A stretch of 38,006 bases of DNA from assembly GCF_002000545.1 (NCBI RefSeq), contig NZ_MLHL01000044.1, positions 1 to 38,006 of the forward strand. Reading direction: 5' to 3'. A model generated the notes under the pieces. The model was not told the origin of the DNA. It searched no databases and saw nothing but the letters and a program-made list of their open reading frames with translations. This document shows, piece by piece, positions 1-7,789 of this stretch. The position numbers and the translations under genes are program-made. Origin of the DNA: Rodentibacter trehalosifermentans. GTDB lineage: Bacteria; Pseudomonadota; Gammaproteobacteria; Enterobacterales; Pasteurellaceae. Position 1 is the first letter of the stretch. Every line of letters starts with the position of its first letter.

Positions 1-56
1 GTTATCAGGTTGTACCATTTTTTGCTCTGCCCCCTAAAAGGGGAGGAGCCTTTAGT

Positions 57-139
57 TTAGGACTGAGTTCTGTATTCCAGAGGGCTTAGTCCTTTAATTT
101 GACTTGAATACGCTCATGATTGTAATTATGAATGAATCT
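57..139 (-). pseudogene. IS3-family transposase (OrfB) C-terminal remnant
   Basis: Read on the minus strand, 139 to about 90 gives RFIHNYNHERIQVKLK, and after a one-base shift the sequence continues KGLSPLEYRTQS and stops at 57-59. This matches the typical end of IS3/IS150-group transposases (YYNHERIQ.KLKGLSPVQYRTQS). The shift lies at an AAAGGA run, where one A seems to be missing. Upstream of 139 the family sequence is no longer recognisable, so only about 28 codons of the gene end survive. It is an insertion-sequence relic beside the tRNA operon. The motif match is from memory of the family, not from a search. Confidence 0.7.
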
Positions 140-196
140 CGGTTTCAAAGGGCATTTTGAGGTATTTGAGTTTCATCGTCGAACAACTTTTGAAAC

Positions 197-221
197 CAAC
201 CCAATGTTGGGTGCATTTTTA
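197..221 (+). terminator. weak terminator-like hairpin
   Basis: ACCCAA (199-204) pairs with TTGGGT (207-212), followed by GCATTTTT. The polarity is rightward, so it would not end the leftward tRNA operon. The stem is short and the loop tight, so the call is tentative. Confidence 0.25.
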
Positions 222-235
222 TATCGAAAATAAGA

Positions 236-310
236 TGGCTGGGGTACTAGGATTCGAACCTAGGGATGCCGAGATCAAAACCCGGTGCCTTACCGCTTGG
301 CGATACCCCA
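236..310 (-). tRNA. tRNA-Gln (UUG), copy 1
   Basis: The reverse complement begins TGGGGTATCGCC and ends TACCCCAGCCA, giving a 7-bp acceptor stem, discriminator G and an encoded CCA (236-238). The anticodon loop is TTTTGAT (anticodon TTG) on a CCGGG/CTCGG stem with one G-U pair, and the T arm carries GGTTCGAATCC. The 75-nt gene is identical to the copy at 356-430. It is the last gene of a leftward four-tRNA operon starting with tRNA-Met, an order that recalls the met-leu-gln-gln cluster of enteric bacteria. Confidence 0.97.
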
Positions 311-355
311 ACAGAAATTCTTTTCATTAAGAATAGAGGAAAATTTAGGATAGTA

Positions 356-430
356 TGGCTGGGGTACTAGGATTCGAACCTAGGGATGCCGAGATCAAAA
401 CCCGGTGCCTTACCGCTTGGCGATACCCCA
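356..430 (-). tRNA. tRNA-Gln (UUG), copy 2
   Basis: A 75-nt gene identical base for base to that at 236-310, with anticodon TTG and encoded CCA (356-358). The 45-bp spacer between the copies is not repeated. Two identical adjacent copies are a usual arrangement for this isoacceptor in gammaproteobacteria. An open frame that can be read across these tRNAs on the plus strand is not a gene. Confidence 0.97.
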
Positions 431-459
431 ACAACTATTTTGACTTACAAAGCGATAAA

Positions 460-544
460 TGGTGCGGGACGAGGGACTTGAACCCACACACCTCTCGGCG
501 CCAGAACCTAAATCTGGTGCGTCTACCAATTTCGCCAGTCCCGC
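460..544 (-). tRNA. tRNA-Leu (UAG)
   Basis: The reverse complement starts GCGGGACTGGCG and ends GTCCCGCACCA. The anticodon stem-loop CCAGA-TTTAGGT-TCTGG gives anticodon TAG. A variable arm longer than normal makes this an 85-nt class II tRNA, as expected for leucine. CCA is encoded at 460-462. It lies directly downstream of tRNA-Met in the same leftward transcript. Confidence 0.97.
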
Positions 545-545
545 A

Positions 546-622
546 TGGTGGCTACAGCGAGATTCGAACTTGCGACCCCAACATTATGAGTGTTGTGCTC
601 TAACCAACTGAGCTATGTAGCC
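546..622 (-). tRNA. tRNA-Met (CAU), elongator type
   Basis: The reverse complement starts GGCTACATAGCTCAG and ends TGTAGCCACCA. The anticodon stem-loop CAACA-CTCATAA-TGTTG gives anticodon CAT. The first acceptor pair G-C is fully matched, so this is the elongator rather than the initiator, although a CAT anticodon modified to read AUA (Ile2) cannot be excluded from sequence alone. It is 77 nt with encoded CCA (546-548) and is first in the operon. Confidence 0.95.
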
Positions 623-654
623 ATCTTGCTAACCATATCGGCTTTGCGGGGCGT

Positions 655-683
655 ATTATGCTGATTTGTCCTAACCTAGTCAA
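655..683 (-). promoter_or_regulatory. promoter of the tRNA operon
   Basis: On the minus strand, TTGACT (678-683) and CATAAT (655-660) are separated by exactly 17 bp. They are followed by the GC-rich discriminator ACGCCCCGC. A GC-rich discriminator is characteristic of stable-RNA promoters under stringent (ppGpp) control in enterics; that control here is inference. Confidence 0.85.
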
Positions 684-739
684 TCACTTTTTATAAAAAA
701 TCCTATTTTTGAATTTAGTTGATTATAAAAAACACGGTT

Positions 740-1474
740 TTATTCTGTTTTTTCAAGGCTGGTAACAGAAATCATTCCAACAAAATGATGCCAGTGAAAA
801 CTGTTAAATTGATTTGGAATATACCAGTTAGAAATCGTGCCGTCTAAATACAATGCATTATAACAGCCCATTTTTTGTAATCCCTGACTGAAGGTATAAA
901 GATTGGGTTTTCCTGATGTCGTTAAAATAAAGAAAAGTTCATTTTGCTTGTTTAAACAGACGGCATTACGCTTATGATAACTTTCCAAAGTAGGGCGAAA
1001 TTGAGGATTTATTTTTCCATTAATCACCAGCATCGGGCCCGATTGCAGGGCAAATGTCGGTTTCCATTTTTTCTGTTGATAGGCTTTTGTCGTCAGAATA
1101 TAGGGCTGTTTCCCCACTAACGCAAAGACCCCATTGGGTTGGATATGAAAATTACCGTGCCCCCGTTTAGTATTTAACGGGTTTAATTCCTGCCCATTTT
1201 CAATCCACAACCCTGCCGGCACATCGTTTTGACTATAAATCCCCCCATTCATAATCATTTTGACCTGATAATTTTTTTCTAAGGCTCGTTTTAAATTGGT
1301 CAACGAGCGATAGTTTTTCCCCTCGCTATCACGCCAATGTAAGCGCACTTCCTCCGGTTTTGCTTGGAAAATACCATAGGTGATGTCCGCTTCAGTAAAG
1401 CTACGGTATGAGGCTTGTACAGAAAAGACAAAAAAGCCACAAAGTGCGGTCAAAAATTTAGCTGTTTTTTTCAT
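740..1474 (-). CDS. phosphodiester glycosidase-like (NAGPA/DUF2233) secreted protein
   Basis: A 244-residue protein if started at the ATG at 1474. That start gives a clean signal peptide ([21 protein letters not shown], split here as a basic n-region, hydrophobic core and AXA-type end), whereas the longer open frame begins 18 codons earlier inside hemA with no such sense. Family-like motifs are [31 protein letters not shown] and [14 protein letters not shown], typical of the phosphodiester glycosidase (N-acetylglucosamine-1-phosphodiester alpha-N-acetylglucosaminidase-like) domain. It is probably periplasmic and its substrate is unknown. The gene overlaps the 3' end of hemA by 17 bp, so translation is probably coupled. 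An uptake signal (1442-1450) encodes LTAL of the signal peptide. Confidence 0.75.
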   Translation of the reverse strand: MKKTAKFLTALCGFFVFSVQASYRSFTEADITYGIFQAKPEEVRLHWRDSEGKNYRSLTNLKRALEKNYQVKMIMNGGIYSQNDVPAGLWIENGQELNPLNTKRGHGNFHIQPNGVFALVGKQPYILTTKAYQQKKWKPTFALQSGPMLVINGKINPQFRPTLESYHKRNAVCLNKQNELFFILTTSGKPNLYTFSQGLQKMGCYNALYLDGTISNWYIPNQFNSFHWHHFVGMISVTSLEKTE

Positions 1475-2780
1475 CAAGCGGATGGGAAAGATTGAGTGTA
1501 TTAGAAAACAAATGCAAGCCTTCTGCATTACCGGCTTTCATCATTGATTGCATCGTCTGTGTTGGGGCATGAATGAGTTTATTCATTAATTTATAACTCA
1601 ACTCTTGTAGCACTTTTTCTGCATTATCACCCTGTTGTAAATGCTGTAATGCTTTTTCCAACAAATCTTGGCGGATATGTTCTGCATCGTTGCGATAATG
1701 CTTAATCAGGTTAGAAAACTGTCGAACTTTTAGCCATTCAAAAAAATCTCGACATTCTTGGGTAATAATCCCTTCTGCTTGTTTGGAGGCTTGCTCACGT
1801 TGGTTTAAATTGTGCTGAATAATCCCTTGTAAATCATCGACGGTGTAATGGTAAACACTGTCTAATTTTGCCACACTCTCATCAATATCCCGTGGCACGG
1901 CAATATCCACCAACAACATAGGGGAATAATGGCGTTTTTTCTGAGCTATTTTTACCATTTCTTGGTGAATTAACACATGAGGGCTACCTGTGGAGCTAAT
2001 CACAATATCTGCTTGATTTAAGGCATTTTGCAAATCCGCCAAGGAAAACACCTCAATGTCGGTTTCTGTGGCTAAATTTGCCACTAACTGTTCCGCCCTT
2101 GCCAAAGTTCGGTTGGCAATCATTAATTTTTTTACACCATGGCGTAATAAATGGCGGCTGACCAATTCAATGGTTTCTCCCGCGCCCACCAGTAAAATAT
2201 TGAGTTCCTGTAAGGATTCAAAGATCTGACGGGCCAAACTACAAGCAGCATAAGCCACCGAAACTGCACTCTCACCAATATGGGTTTCCGTGCGAACTCG
2301 TTTAGCGGTAGAAAATGTTTTTTGGAACAAACGGGAAAGCTCCGTTGAAAAAGGCACGTTTTCCCTTTGATAGTAATCTTCACTTATCTGAAAAGCCTGT
2401 TTAACCTGCCCTAAAATTTGTGGCTCACCTAAAATTAAAGAATCTAACCCACTGGCTACTCTCATTAAATGATTGGCGGCCTGTTGATTTTGATGGGCAT
2501 AAAGGCTGGAAGAGAGTTCATCTAAGGAGAGATGATGGATATTGGCAAACCATTTTTCGGCATTTTTCAACCATTCATCACATTCTTGAGGAGAAATTTG
2601 GCGATGATGTAAATACACTTCCGTTCGGTTACAGGTCGAAAGAATGACGGCCCCTTCAGCAAGATTTTGTTGTTGAATTTGTTGCAAGGCAATGCGGCGC
2701 TTTTCATCAGAAAAAGCCACTTTTTCACGCACAGAAACGGACGCGGTTTTATGATTAATGCCAAGAACAAGAAGGGTCAT
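1458..2780 (-). CDS. hemA: glutamyl-tRNA reductase
   Basis: It reduces glutamyl-tRNA(Glu) to glutamate-1-semialdehyde with NADPH, the first committed step of C5-pathway tetrapyrrole synthesis. The protein is 440 residues, starting [15 protein letters not shown] at the ATG at 2780; a GTG six codons upstream is open but adds non-homologous residues. Visible motifs are the catalytic cysteine in STCNRTEVY (C50), [18 protein letters not shown], the nucleotide-binding [11 protein letters not shown], and [12 protein letters not shown]. The C-terminal dimerisation helices follow. It is a little longer than the 418-residue E. coli protein. The downstream glycosidase-like gene overlaps its stop. A promoter with flanking inverted repeat lies at 2835-2887. 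Confidence 0.97.
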   Translation of the reverse strand: MTLLVLGINHKTASVSVREKVAFSDEKRRIALQQIQQQNLAEGAVILSTCNRTEVYLHHRQISPQECDEWLKNAEKWFANIHHLSLDELSSSLYAHQNQQAANHLMRVASGLDSLILGEPQILGQVKQAFQISEDYYQRENVPFSTELSRLFQKTFSTAKRVRTETHIGESAVSVAYAACSLARQIFESLQELNILLVGAGETIELVSRHLLRHGVKKLMIANRTLARAEQLVANLATETDIEVFSLADLQNALNQADIVISSTGSPHVLIHQEMVKIAQKKRHYSPMLLVDIAVPRDIDESVAKLDSVYHYTVDDLQGIIQHNLNQREQASKQAEGIITQECRDFFEWLKVRQFSNLIKHYRNDAEHIRQDLLEKALQHLQQGDNAEKVLQELSYKLMNKLIHAPTQTMQSMMKAGNAEGLHLFSNTLNLSHPLDEKNS

Positions 2781-2834
2781 AATACCATTAAAAATCACCG
2801 TACTTTTAACGCACGGTGAACATTGAAGAAAAAC

Positions 2835-2887
2835 TTGTGCGCTATTTTAATGAATTGTTATGCGTTCGGCAAATCAACAGCGCACAA
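2835..2887 (-). promoter_or_regulatory. hemA promoter flanked by a 9-bp inverted repeat
   Basis: On the minus strand a -35 TTGCCG (2867-2872) and -10 TAAAAT (2844-2849) are 17 bp apart. Perfect 9-bp arms, TTGTGCGCT and AGCGCACAA (2879-2887 and 2835-2843), bracket this promoter; the inner one touches the -10 box and would cover the transcription start. This geometry suggests an operator for a dimeric regulator or a DNA loop. No regulator is identified. Confidence 0.55.
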
Positions 2888-2911
2888 TCGATTTAGAATA
2901 ACTTAAAATGG

Positions 2912-3613
2912 TTAGAAGCGATCTTTCGCTTGACGCAATGCGATAAATTCCTGTTCGCTTTTTGCCTGTAAAAACGGATTAATACGCTTCTCTAATTCCA
3001 CTGTGGTAGGCAAACTAGGTTTACCCTCCTGACGTAAATGTTCCACAAAAATGCGATGATTTTTGACCGCACTTTTCTCTTTCATCACGCTTTGTGCAAA
3101 GGCGAGGTTGCTTAAGGTATATTCATGACCGGGGCAAACCAAGGTTTCATCGGGTAATGCCTTTAAACGCTGCAATCCCTCAAACATCTGCTTATAGTTA
3201 CCGGTAAATACCCGCCCGCAGCCTGCTGAAAAGAGTGCATCACCACAAAATAAATTATTATCCACAAGAAAACTCATATGCTGTGCCGTATGTCCTCCCG
3301 TCGGGATCACTTGGATAACATAATTCGGGGTAATAATCTCCCCTTCATTCACCACATGCGTTGCACCTTTTGGGGCACATTCTTGCGGGCCATAAATCGG
3401 CACATTCGGATAACGCTGTTTAAATGAGCCCACACCCTGTGTATGATCATCGTGCTCATGAGTGAGCAACAACGCTTCAATAGGCGCAGGATTTAGCTCA
3501 AGCCAAGCAAAAAGCTTGTCTGTTTCCGGTAAATCGACAATAATAAGCGGTGAATTTTCCCGCCGATAAAGCCAAATATAATTGTCGTTCAAAGCGGGTA
3601 AAGCAACAAGCAT
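2912..3613 (-). CDS. gloB: hydroxyacylglutathione hydrolase (glyoxalase II)
   Basis: It hydrolyses S-D-lactoylglutathione to glutathione and D-lactate, the second step of cytosolic methylglyoxal detoxification. This is a metallo-beta-lactamase fold protein; the binuclear metal motif HxHxDH is seen as [10 protein letters not shown] (H52, H54, D56, H57), followed by [26 protein letters not shown] and CPGHEYT. Two ATGs are adjacent (3616 and 3613). The second sits better behind AAAGGAGAGG and gives 233 residues, near the H. influenzae length. It is divergent from the methyltransferase gene, with only about 20 bp between start codons, the same neighbour pair as E. coli gloB-yafS. An uptake signal at 3066 encodes SAV. 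Confidence 0.95.
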   Translation of the reverse strand: MLVALPALNDNYIWLYRRENSPLIIVDLPETDKLFAWLELNPAPIEALLLTHEHDDHTQGVGSFKQRYPNVPIYGPQECAPKGATHVVNEGEIITPNYVIQVIPTGGHTAQHMSFLVDNNLFCGDALFSAGCGRVFTGNYKQMFEGLQRLKALPDETLVCPGHEYTLSNLAFAQSVMKEKSAVKNHRIFVEHLRQEGKPSLPTTVELEKRINPFLQAKSEQEFIALRQAKDRF

Positions 3614-3636
3614 CATTCCTCTCCTTTAGGTATTTT

Positions 3637-4377
3637 ATGATCTTCAACTGGCAGGCAAAGGCAAAACGCCCCTTTTCTTTCCCAACCACTTGGCAACAAT
3701 TGCCATTGGGCGAGGCATATTCTAACGCATTACAACGCGCATTTGCCCCTTGGCTGCCAAAAATTTTGGGCTATCAGGTGCTAAAATTAGGGGCCTTAAG
3801 TGCAGAAGTGCCAATAGCATTGCCGATGCGTCATCAAATGCTTGTCAGCGAAAAAATCTCGCCCAATTTAACCGCACTTTTAACGCCAAGTGATACACTT
3901 ATTCAAGCAAAATTAACGGCGCTGCCTTTTGTTCAAAAAGAAATCAATGCTGCTTTTCTTGCCAATACCCTTAATTTTGCACAAGATCCCCATCAAATCT
4001 TGCGTGAAACCCACCGTGTATTAACCGATGACGGTTGGTTATTTCTTTCTTTATTTAATCCGCTTAGTCCACTGATTTTTAAGACAAAACTTGGCGAATT
4101 TCCTTTCCGCCAATATCCTACTTGGCGTATTATTGACTGGCTGGAATTGCTTCATTTTGATATTGTTGCATGCCAAAATCTCGCGATCAAAGCTCAACAG
4201 GCGACACCTTTTTCCCCTTTAACGCTGATTGTGGCACAAAAACGTTGCTATCCCTTAACGCTTAATACGGAAAAAGTGCGGTCAAAAACACCGGTGTTTT
4301 TGCAACCGGCAGAAGCATTCCAAGAAGAAATATCCCACTCTTCTCTATCCTCTTGCACTAAATCGCCACAGCGTTAA
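3637..4377 (+). CDS. yafS: YafS-like class I SAM-dependent methyltransferase (methyltransferase 11 type)
   Basis: A 246-residue protein from the ATG at 3637 (MIFNWQAKAKRP), which has an AGG six bases upstream; the open frame extends 29 codons further up but overlaps gloB and makes little sense there. The centre holds LGYQVLKLGALSAEV where the SAM-binding motif is expected, but the glycine pattern is weak, as in E. coli YafS. HQILRETHRVLTDDGWLFLSLFNPLS is the well-conserved post-I/IV region of methyltransferase 11 proteins. Its substrate is unknown. Pairing with gloB is conserved in E. coli. Two uptake signals lie in it (3871, 4274). The C-terminal 25 residues look low in conservation. Confidence 0.75.
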   Translation: MIFNWQAKAKRPFSFPTTWQQLPLGEAYSNALQRAFAPWLPKILGYQVLKLGALSAEVPIALPMRHQMLVSEKISPNLTALLTPSDTLIQAKLTALPFVQKEINAAFLANTLNFAQDPHQILRETHRVLTDDGWLFLSLFNPLSPLIFKTKLGEFPFRQYPTWRIIDWLELLHFDIVACQNLAIKAQQATPFSPLTLIVAQKRCYPLTLNTEKVRSKTPVFLQPAEAFQEEISHSSLSSCTKSPQR

Positions 4378-4417
4378 AATCAATCCTTGCCCCCTTGCCA
4401 AAACTCTCCTATTATGC

Positions 4418-4426
4418 ACCGCACTT
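4418..4426 (-). repeat. DNA uptake signal between yafS and ycaO
   Basis: An exact ACCGCACTT core followed by TT, 23 bp before the ycaO start. It is an uptake signal rather than a promoter element. Confidence 0.85.
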
Positions 4427-4449
4427 TTCGCTTTTATTTAGGAACAAAA

Positions 4450-6198
4450 ATGACTGAACAAACCTTTATCCCCGGCAAAGATGCCGCATTAGAAGACAGT
4501 ATTGCAAAATTTCAACAAAAATTGACCGCACTGGGCTTTAATATTGAAGAAGCCTCTTGGCTAAACCCCGTACCTAATGTGTGGTCTGTCCATATTCGGG
4601 ATAAAGATTGCCCTCAATGCTTTTCCAACGGTAAAGGCGCAAGCAAAAAAGCCGCACTCGCTTCAGCATTGGGGGAATATTTTGAGCGTCTTTCCACCAA
4701 CTATTTTTTTGCCGATTTCTATTTAGGAAAAGATATTGCCAACGGCGAGTTCGTTCATTATCCCAGTGAAAAATGGTTCCCAATTGAGGATGAAACAAGC
4801 TTACCGAAAGGCATTTTAAACGATGAGTTGCTTGCCTATTTTGATCCTAACGGTGAACTTACACCGGAATTATTAGTGGATTTACAATCGGGCAATGATG
4901 AGCGTGGCATTGTGGCAATGCCTTATGTCCGCCAATCCGATGAACAAACCGTCTATATTCCACAAAGTATTATCGCCAATCTTTATGTGTCTAACGGAAT
5001 GTCTGCGGGCAACAGCCAATTTGAAGCCCGTGTGCAAGGCTTATCAGAAGTCTTTGAACGCTATGTCAAAAATAAAATTATCGCACAAGCTATTAGCCTG
5101 CCGGAAATTCCGGCGACAGTGATGGCCCGTTATCCTTCCATTCAAGCCTCTATCGCTAAACTGGAAGAGGAAGGCTTTCCTATTTACGCCTTTGATGCTT
5201 CTTTAGGCGGGAAATATCCGGTGATTTGCGTGGTATTGTTCAACCCCAATAATGGCACCTGCTTTGCCTCTTTTGGTGCCCATCCTAATTTCCAAGTGGC
5301 ATTAGAACGCACCGTAACAGAGCTTCTCCAAGGTCGAAGTTTAAAAGATTTAGACGTATTTGCGCCTCCGTCTTTTAATAATGAAGATGTTGCTGATCAC
5401 GCCAATCTGGAAACCCATTTTATTGATTCCAGTGGTTTAATTTCCTGGGATCTGTTCAAACAAACGCCTGACTATGAATTTGTCCATTGGGATTTTTCCG
5501 GTACCACACAAGAAGAATATCACAACCTTATGGACATTTTCCGTGCGGAAAACAAAGAAGTGTACATCATGGATTATCACCATTTAGGCGTTTACGCTTG
5601 CCGTATTATCGTACCGGGTATGTCGGATATTTACCCGGTGGATGACTTAATTTATGCCAATAACAATATGGGAATGGATTGGCGTGAAATTTTATTGGAT
5701 CTCCCCCACTGGCATCATTCCCCGGAAACTTATGCCGAATTATTAGAAGAATTGGATTCACAAAATATTGATGATGCCACCCGAGTACGGGAATTTATCG
5801 GTATCGTTGCCCCCAAAACCAGTGGCTGGACAACCTTGCGGGTGGGCGAGCTGAAATCAATGCTTCACCTTGCATTAGGCGAGTTAGAACAAGCCTTAGA
5901 TTGGGCAAACTGGACACTAAATATGAACAGTTCGGTTTTCACTGCAGAGCGAACAAACTATTACCGTGCGTTAATTAGTGTGCTTGAACTTCACTTAGAC
6001 CACAATCGCACCGCTTATCAATATCGCAGCGCCTTTGAAAAAATGTATGGTAAAGAAGCCGTACAACAAGCTTGGGCTGCTGTTGCTGAAAACGGTAATC
6101 CTTTCTACAACTTGCCGGCAAGTGATGAAAAATTAGAAAACTTTAAAGAGCATCAAGCCTTGTTACGAGCCTATTTGAAGCTACAAAAAGTTAAGTAA
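4450..6198 (+). CDS. ycaO: YcaO: RimO-associated ATP-binding YcaO-domain protein
   Basis: A 582-residue protein from the ATG at 4450 (MTEQTFIPGKDAALEDSI), preceded by AGGAA; the extra 21 upstream codons contain an uptake signal and are not conserved-looking. The YcaO ATP-binding glutamate pairs are present in ALGEYFERLS (E76, E79) and GLSEVFERYV (E200, E203), almost the same numbers as E. coli (E75, E78, E199, E202). The last ~150 residues form a TPR-like C-terminal domain. E. coli YcaO potentiates RimO-dependent beta-methylthiolation of ribosomal protein S12. No peptide-modification partner (E1-like protein, precursor peptide) is nearby, so a housekeeping role is more likely than azoline biosynthesis. 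Confidence 0.92.
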   Translation: MTEQTFIPGKDAALEDSIAKFQQKLTALGFNIEEASWLNPVPNVWSVHIRDKDCPQCFSNGKGASKKAALASALGEYFERLSTNYFFADFYLGKDIANGEFVHYPSEKWFPIEDETSLPKGILNDELLAYFDPNGELTPELLVDLQSGNDERGIVAMPYVRQSDEQTVYIPQSIIANLYVSNGMSAGNSQFEARVQGLSEVFERYVKNKIIAQAISLPEIPATVMARYPSIQASIAKLEEEGFPIYAFDASLGGKYPVICVVLFNPNNGTCFASFGAHPNFQVALERTVTELLQGRSLKDLDVFAPPSFNNEDVADHANLETHFIDSSGLISWDLFKQTPDYEFVHWDFSGTTQEEYHNLMDIFRAENKEVYIMDYHHLGVYACRIIVPGMSDIYPVDDLIYANNNMGMDWREILLDLPHWHHSPETYAELLEELDSQNIDDATRVREFIGIVAPKTSGWTTLRVGELKSMLHLALGELEQALDWANWTLNMNSSVFTAERTNYYRALISVLELHLDHNRTAYQYRSAFEKMYGKEAVQQAWAAVAENGNPFYNLPASDEKLENFKEHQALLRAYLKLQKVK

Positions 6199-6243
6199 AA
6201 CATCAATTCCTCTAAGGGGTAAGCCCCCTTATAAATAGCCTAA

Positions 6244-6273
6244 AATCCGCACGTTTTACGTGCGGATTGTTAT
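6244..6273 (+). terminator. terminator between ycaO and the glycosyltransferase gene
   Basis: AATCCGCACGT pairs with ACGTGCGGATT across a TTT loop (6244-6268), followed by GTTATT. On the other strand the hairpin is followed by TTTT, so it may work both ways, serving the convergent genes on either side. Confidence 0.8.
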
Positions 6274-6312
6274 TGGAATAAAGTGAATAACCGGTTAAAA
6301 ATAAAGGCATAT

Positions 6313-7506
6313 TTATATTTTTTCAATTTCTATTCTTGCCAGCCCTTGTTTAAAAGCATGAGCATAACGGCGTGGGATATTATCCGTGACTTCTCCATTT
6401 TTTACCGTGGTTTTATAGCTACAAACTTTAAATTCAGGAACACGAATAGGGGAATAATCCGTATTTAACATAGGTGAAATAGAAGAATATAAAGTCCATT
6501 CCACCTCGGTTTCATCCTCATCATTTGATTTTCGGGTTCCTCCCTCACTAAAAGCAATTTGATATTCACTGTTAAAGGGCAATTCGGGAAATGGTTTTGG
6601 ATTACGGAAATTGAAAAGCCTATCGTGAGATAAAAGATCCTCTCGAATATAGCCCCAAAGCCGGGAAGCTAAGAAATCTTGATCGGCAAAATGGGCACTA
6701 TCATATCCATTGTTGATATAACTTTGGATTCTTTCTTCCATATTTGAAACGCTCCCGGCTTTTGCGCCCCACATACCGGCAAGCACTAAAGCCGTATGCG
6801 AGCCGGAATCCCGCATTGTATGGAAAGCATGGCCGCTTTTTATCCATTCATCAACTGCAACGGATTCCCTAGGCGATACCACGGAGTCACAATCACGAAA
6901 AATGACATATTCGGCTTCGGGATCGTCAATCGCAAGAAAACGCCACATTGCACCGGGCCAATTTTTTAAATAAGTTTCAACTTCAATAATTTCCGCACCG
7001 TTTTGCTTTAAACGTTGCACGGCATCTTTTGGAACGGTTTCATCAATATAAAAACGGCAAATCCAGTTTGGGAAAAGTGCGTGAGCAACCTGAACATTTA
7101 ACACTGCCGTTTCGATATATTTTGAATGTTTCCCAAACAGTGAAAAAGAAATGATTTTTTTCCCTCCTTTCCGCACAGACTTGGTAGGCATAGGTTCTGT
7201 CGGTGTTGCGATTTCGGCATCTTTAAGCACTAATGCCTGATGACCGTAATATCCTACATTTTCCCAATCCGATAGTGCACCATAGGCATGGGCGAGTAAA
7301 TCCAGAGTAGAAATATATTGGTTATCTAATGTAAGGGCCTTTAAACCGTATTCGATACTTTCCTGCCATTTTTCAAGTTTTAAGTAAGCGTAAGCAAGTT
7401 TGTGGACATACTCAACCTCTTTAGGTTCAATTAAACAAAGCATTTCCGCCAATCTTTTGGCTTCTTCATAGTTTTCTTGGCAAACCTGTTCAAGATAACT
7501 GTTCAT
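6313..7506 (-). CDS. TPR protein with a glycosyltransferase-like (GT-A) domain
   Basis: A 397-residue protein. Residues 1-95 are helical tetratricopeptide-like repeats (KLAYAYLKLEKWQESIEYGLKAL, LLAHAYGALSDWENVGYYGHQAL). From about 117 a GT-A-like fold starts (KKIISFSLFGKHSKYIETAVLN). The pattern YVIFRDCDSVVSPRE (D205-C206-D207) resembles the metal-binding DxD of nucleotide-sugar transferases, followed by WIKSGHAFHTMRDSGSHTALVLAGMWGAK and FADQDFLASRLW, patterns seen in uncharacterised bacterial glycosyltransferases. No signal peptide or membrane span is seen, so it is probably cytoplasmic. Donor and acceptor are unknown; LPS or protein glycosylation are both possible. It stands alone between ycaO and leuS and has no exact uptake signal, both of which fit later acquisition but do not prove it. 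Confidence 0.7.
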   Translation of the reverse strand: MNSYLEQVCQENYEEAKRLAEMLCLIEPKEVEYVHKLAYAYLKLEKWQESIEYGLKALTLDNQYISTLDLLAHAYGALSDWENVGYYGHQALVLKDAEIATPTEPMPTKSVRKGGKKIISFSLFGKHSKYIETAVLNVQVAHALFPNWICRFYIDETVPKDAVQRLKQNGAEIIEVETYLKNWPGAMWRFLAIDDPEAEYVIFRDCDSVVSPRESVAVDEWIKSGHAFHTMRDSGSHTALVLAGMWGAKAGSVSNMEERIQSYINNGYDSAHFADQDFLASRLWGYIREDLLSHDRLFNFRNPKPFPELPFNSEYQIAFSEGGTRKSNDEDETEVEWTLYSSISPMLNTDYSPIRVPEFKVCSYKTTVKNGEVTDNIPRRYAHAFKQGLARIEIEKI

Positions 7507-7676
7507 TAATGAGGTAAGAGTAAGTTTGTAGTCAGTATTGTCTATAGATAAAGTGAAGTTATAGTTGTCTTATTTTGCTGTTTATTGCATCAGATTTTGA
7601 TTGGCGGTTTTATCGATGGTTTCATTTAAAAAAAGTGAGCGGGTGGGATTATTAATCGTGAAAATCAAGCAAAATC

Positions 7677-7772
7677 TAACCGCACTTTCGCTTTCCTTCC
7701 CTACCAATTTATGCCGTTTTACGGTATTCTATGTGCCATTTTATAGGGTTAAAATTCCGCAAAGTGCGGTTA
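7677..7772. repeat. inverted pair of uptake signals in the leuS leader
   Basis: TAACCGCACTTT (7677-7688) and AAAGTGCGGTTA (7761-7772) are perfect 12-bp inverted copies, 72 bp apart. The right copy ends 17 bp before the leuS start codon. A long-range hairpin in the mRNA leader is possible; the separation is too great for a simple terminator. Confidence 0.75.
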
Positions 7773-7789
7773 AAATTTAAGGTGATTTT

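Noticed and set aside
24-93. Two hairpins (GCTC..CCCC/GGGG..GAGC at 24-49 and a 9-bp stem at 59-93) suggesting a structured RNA
   Set aside because: The second stem lies within the IS3 transposase end on the other strand, and no T-tract or promoter fits an RNA gene; I treat them as IS sequence.
355-603. 82-codon plus-strand open frame
   Set aside because: It is the antisense of three tRNA genes and has no independent support.
4450-6198. ycaO as part of a thiazole/oxazole-modified peptide cluster
   Set aside because: No precursor peptide, dehydrogenase or E1-like partner is nearby, and the residues match the housekeeping E. coli YcaO.
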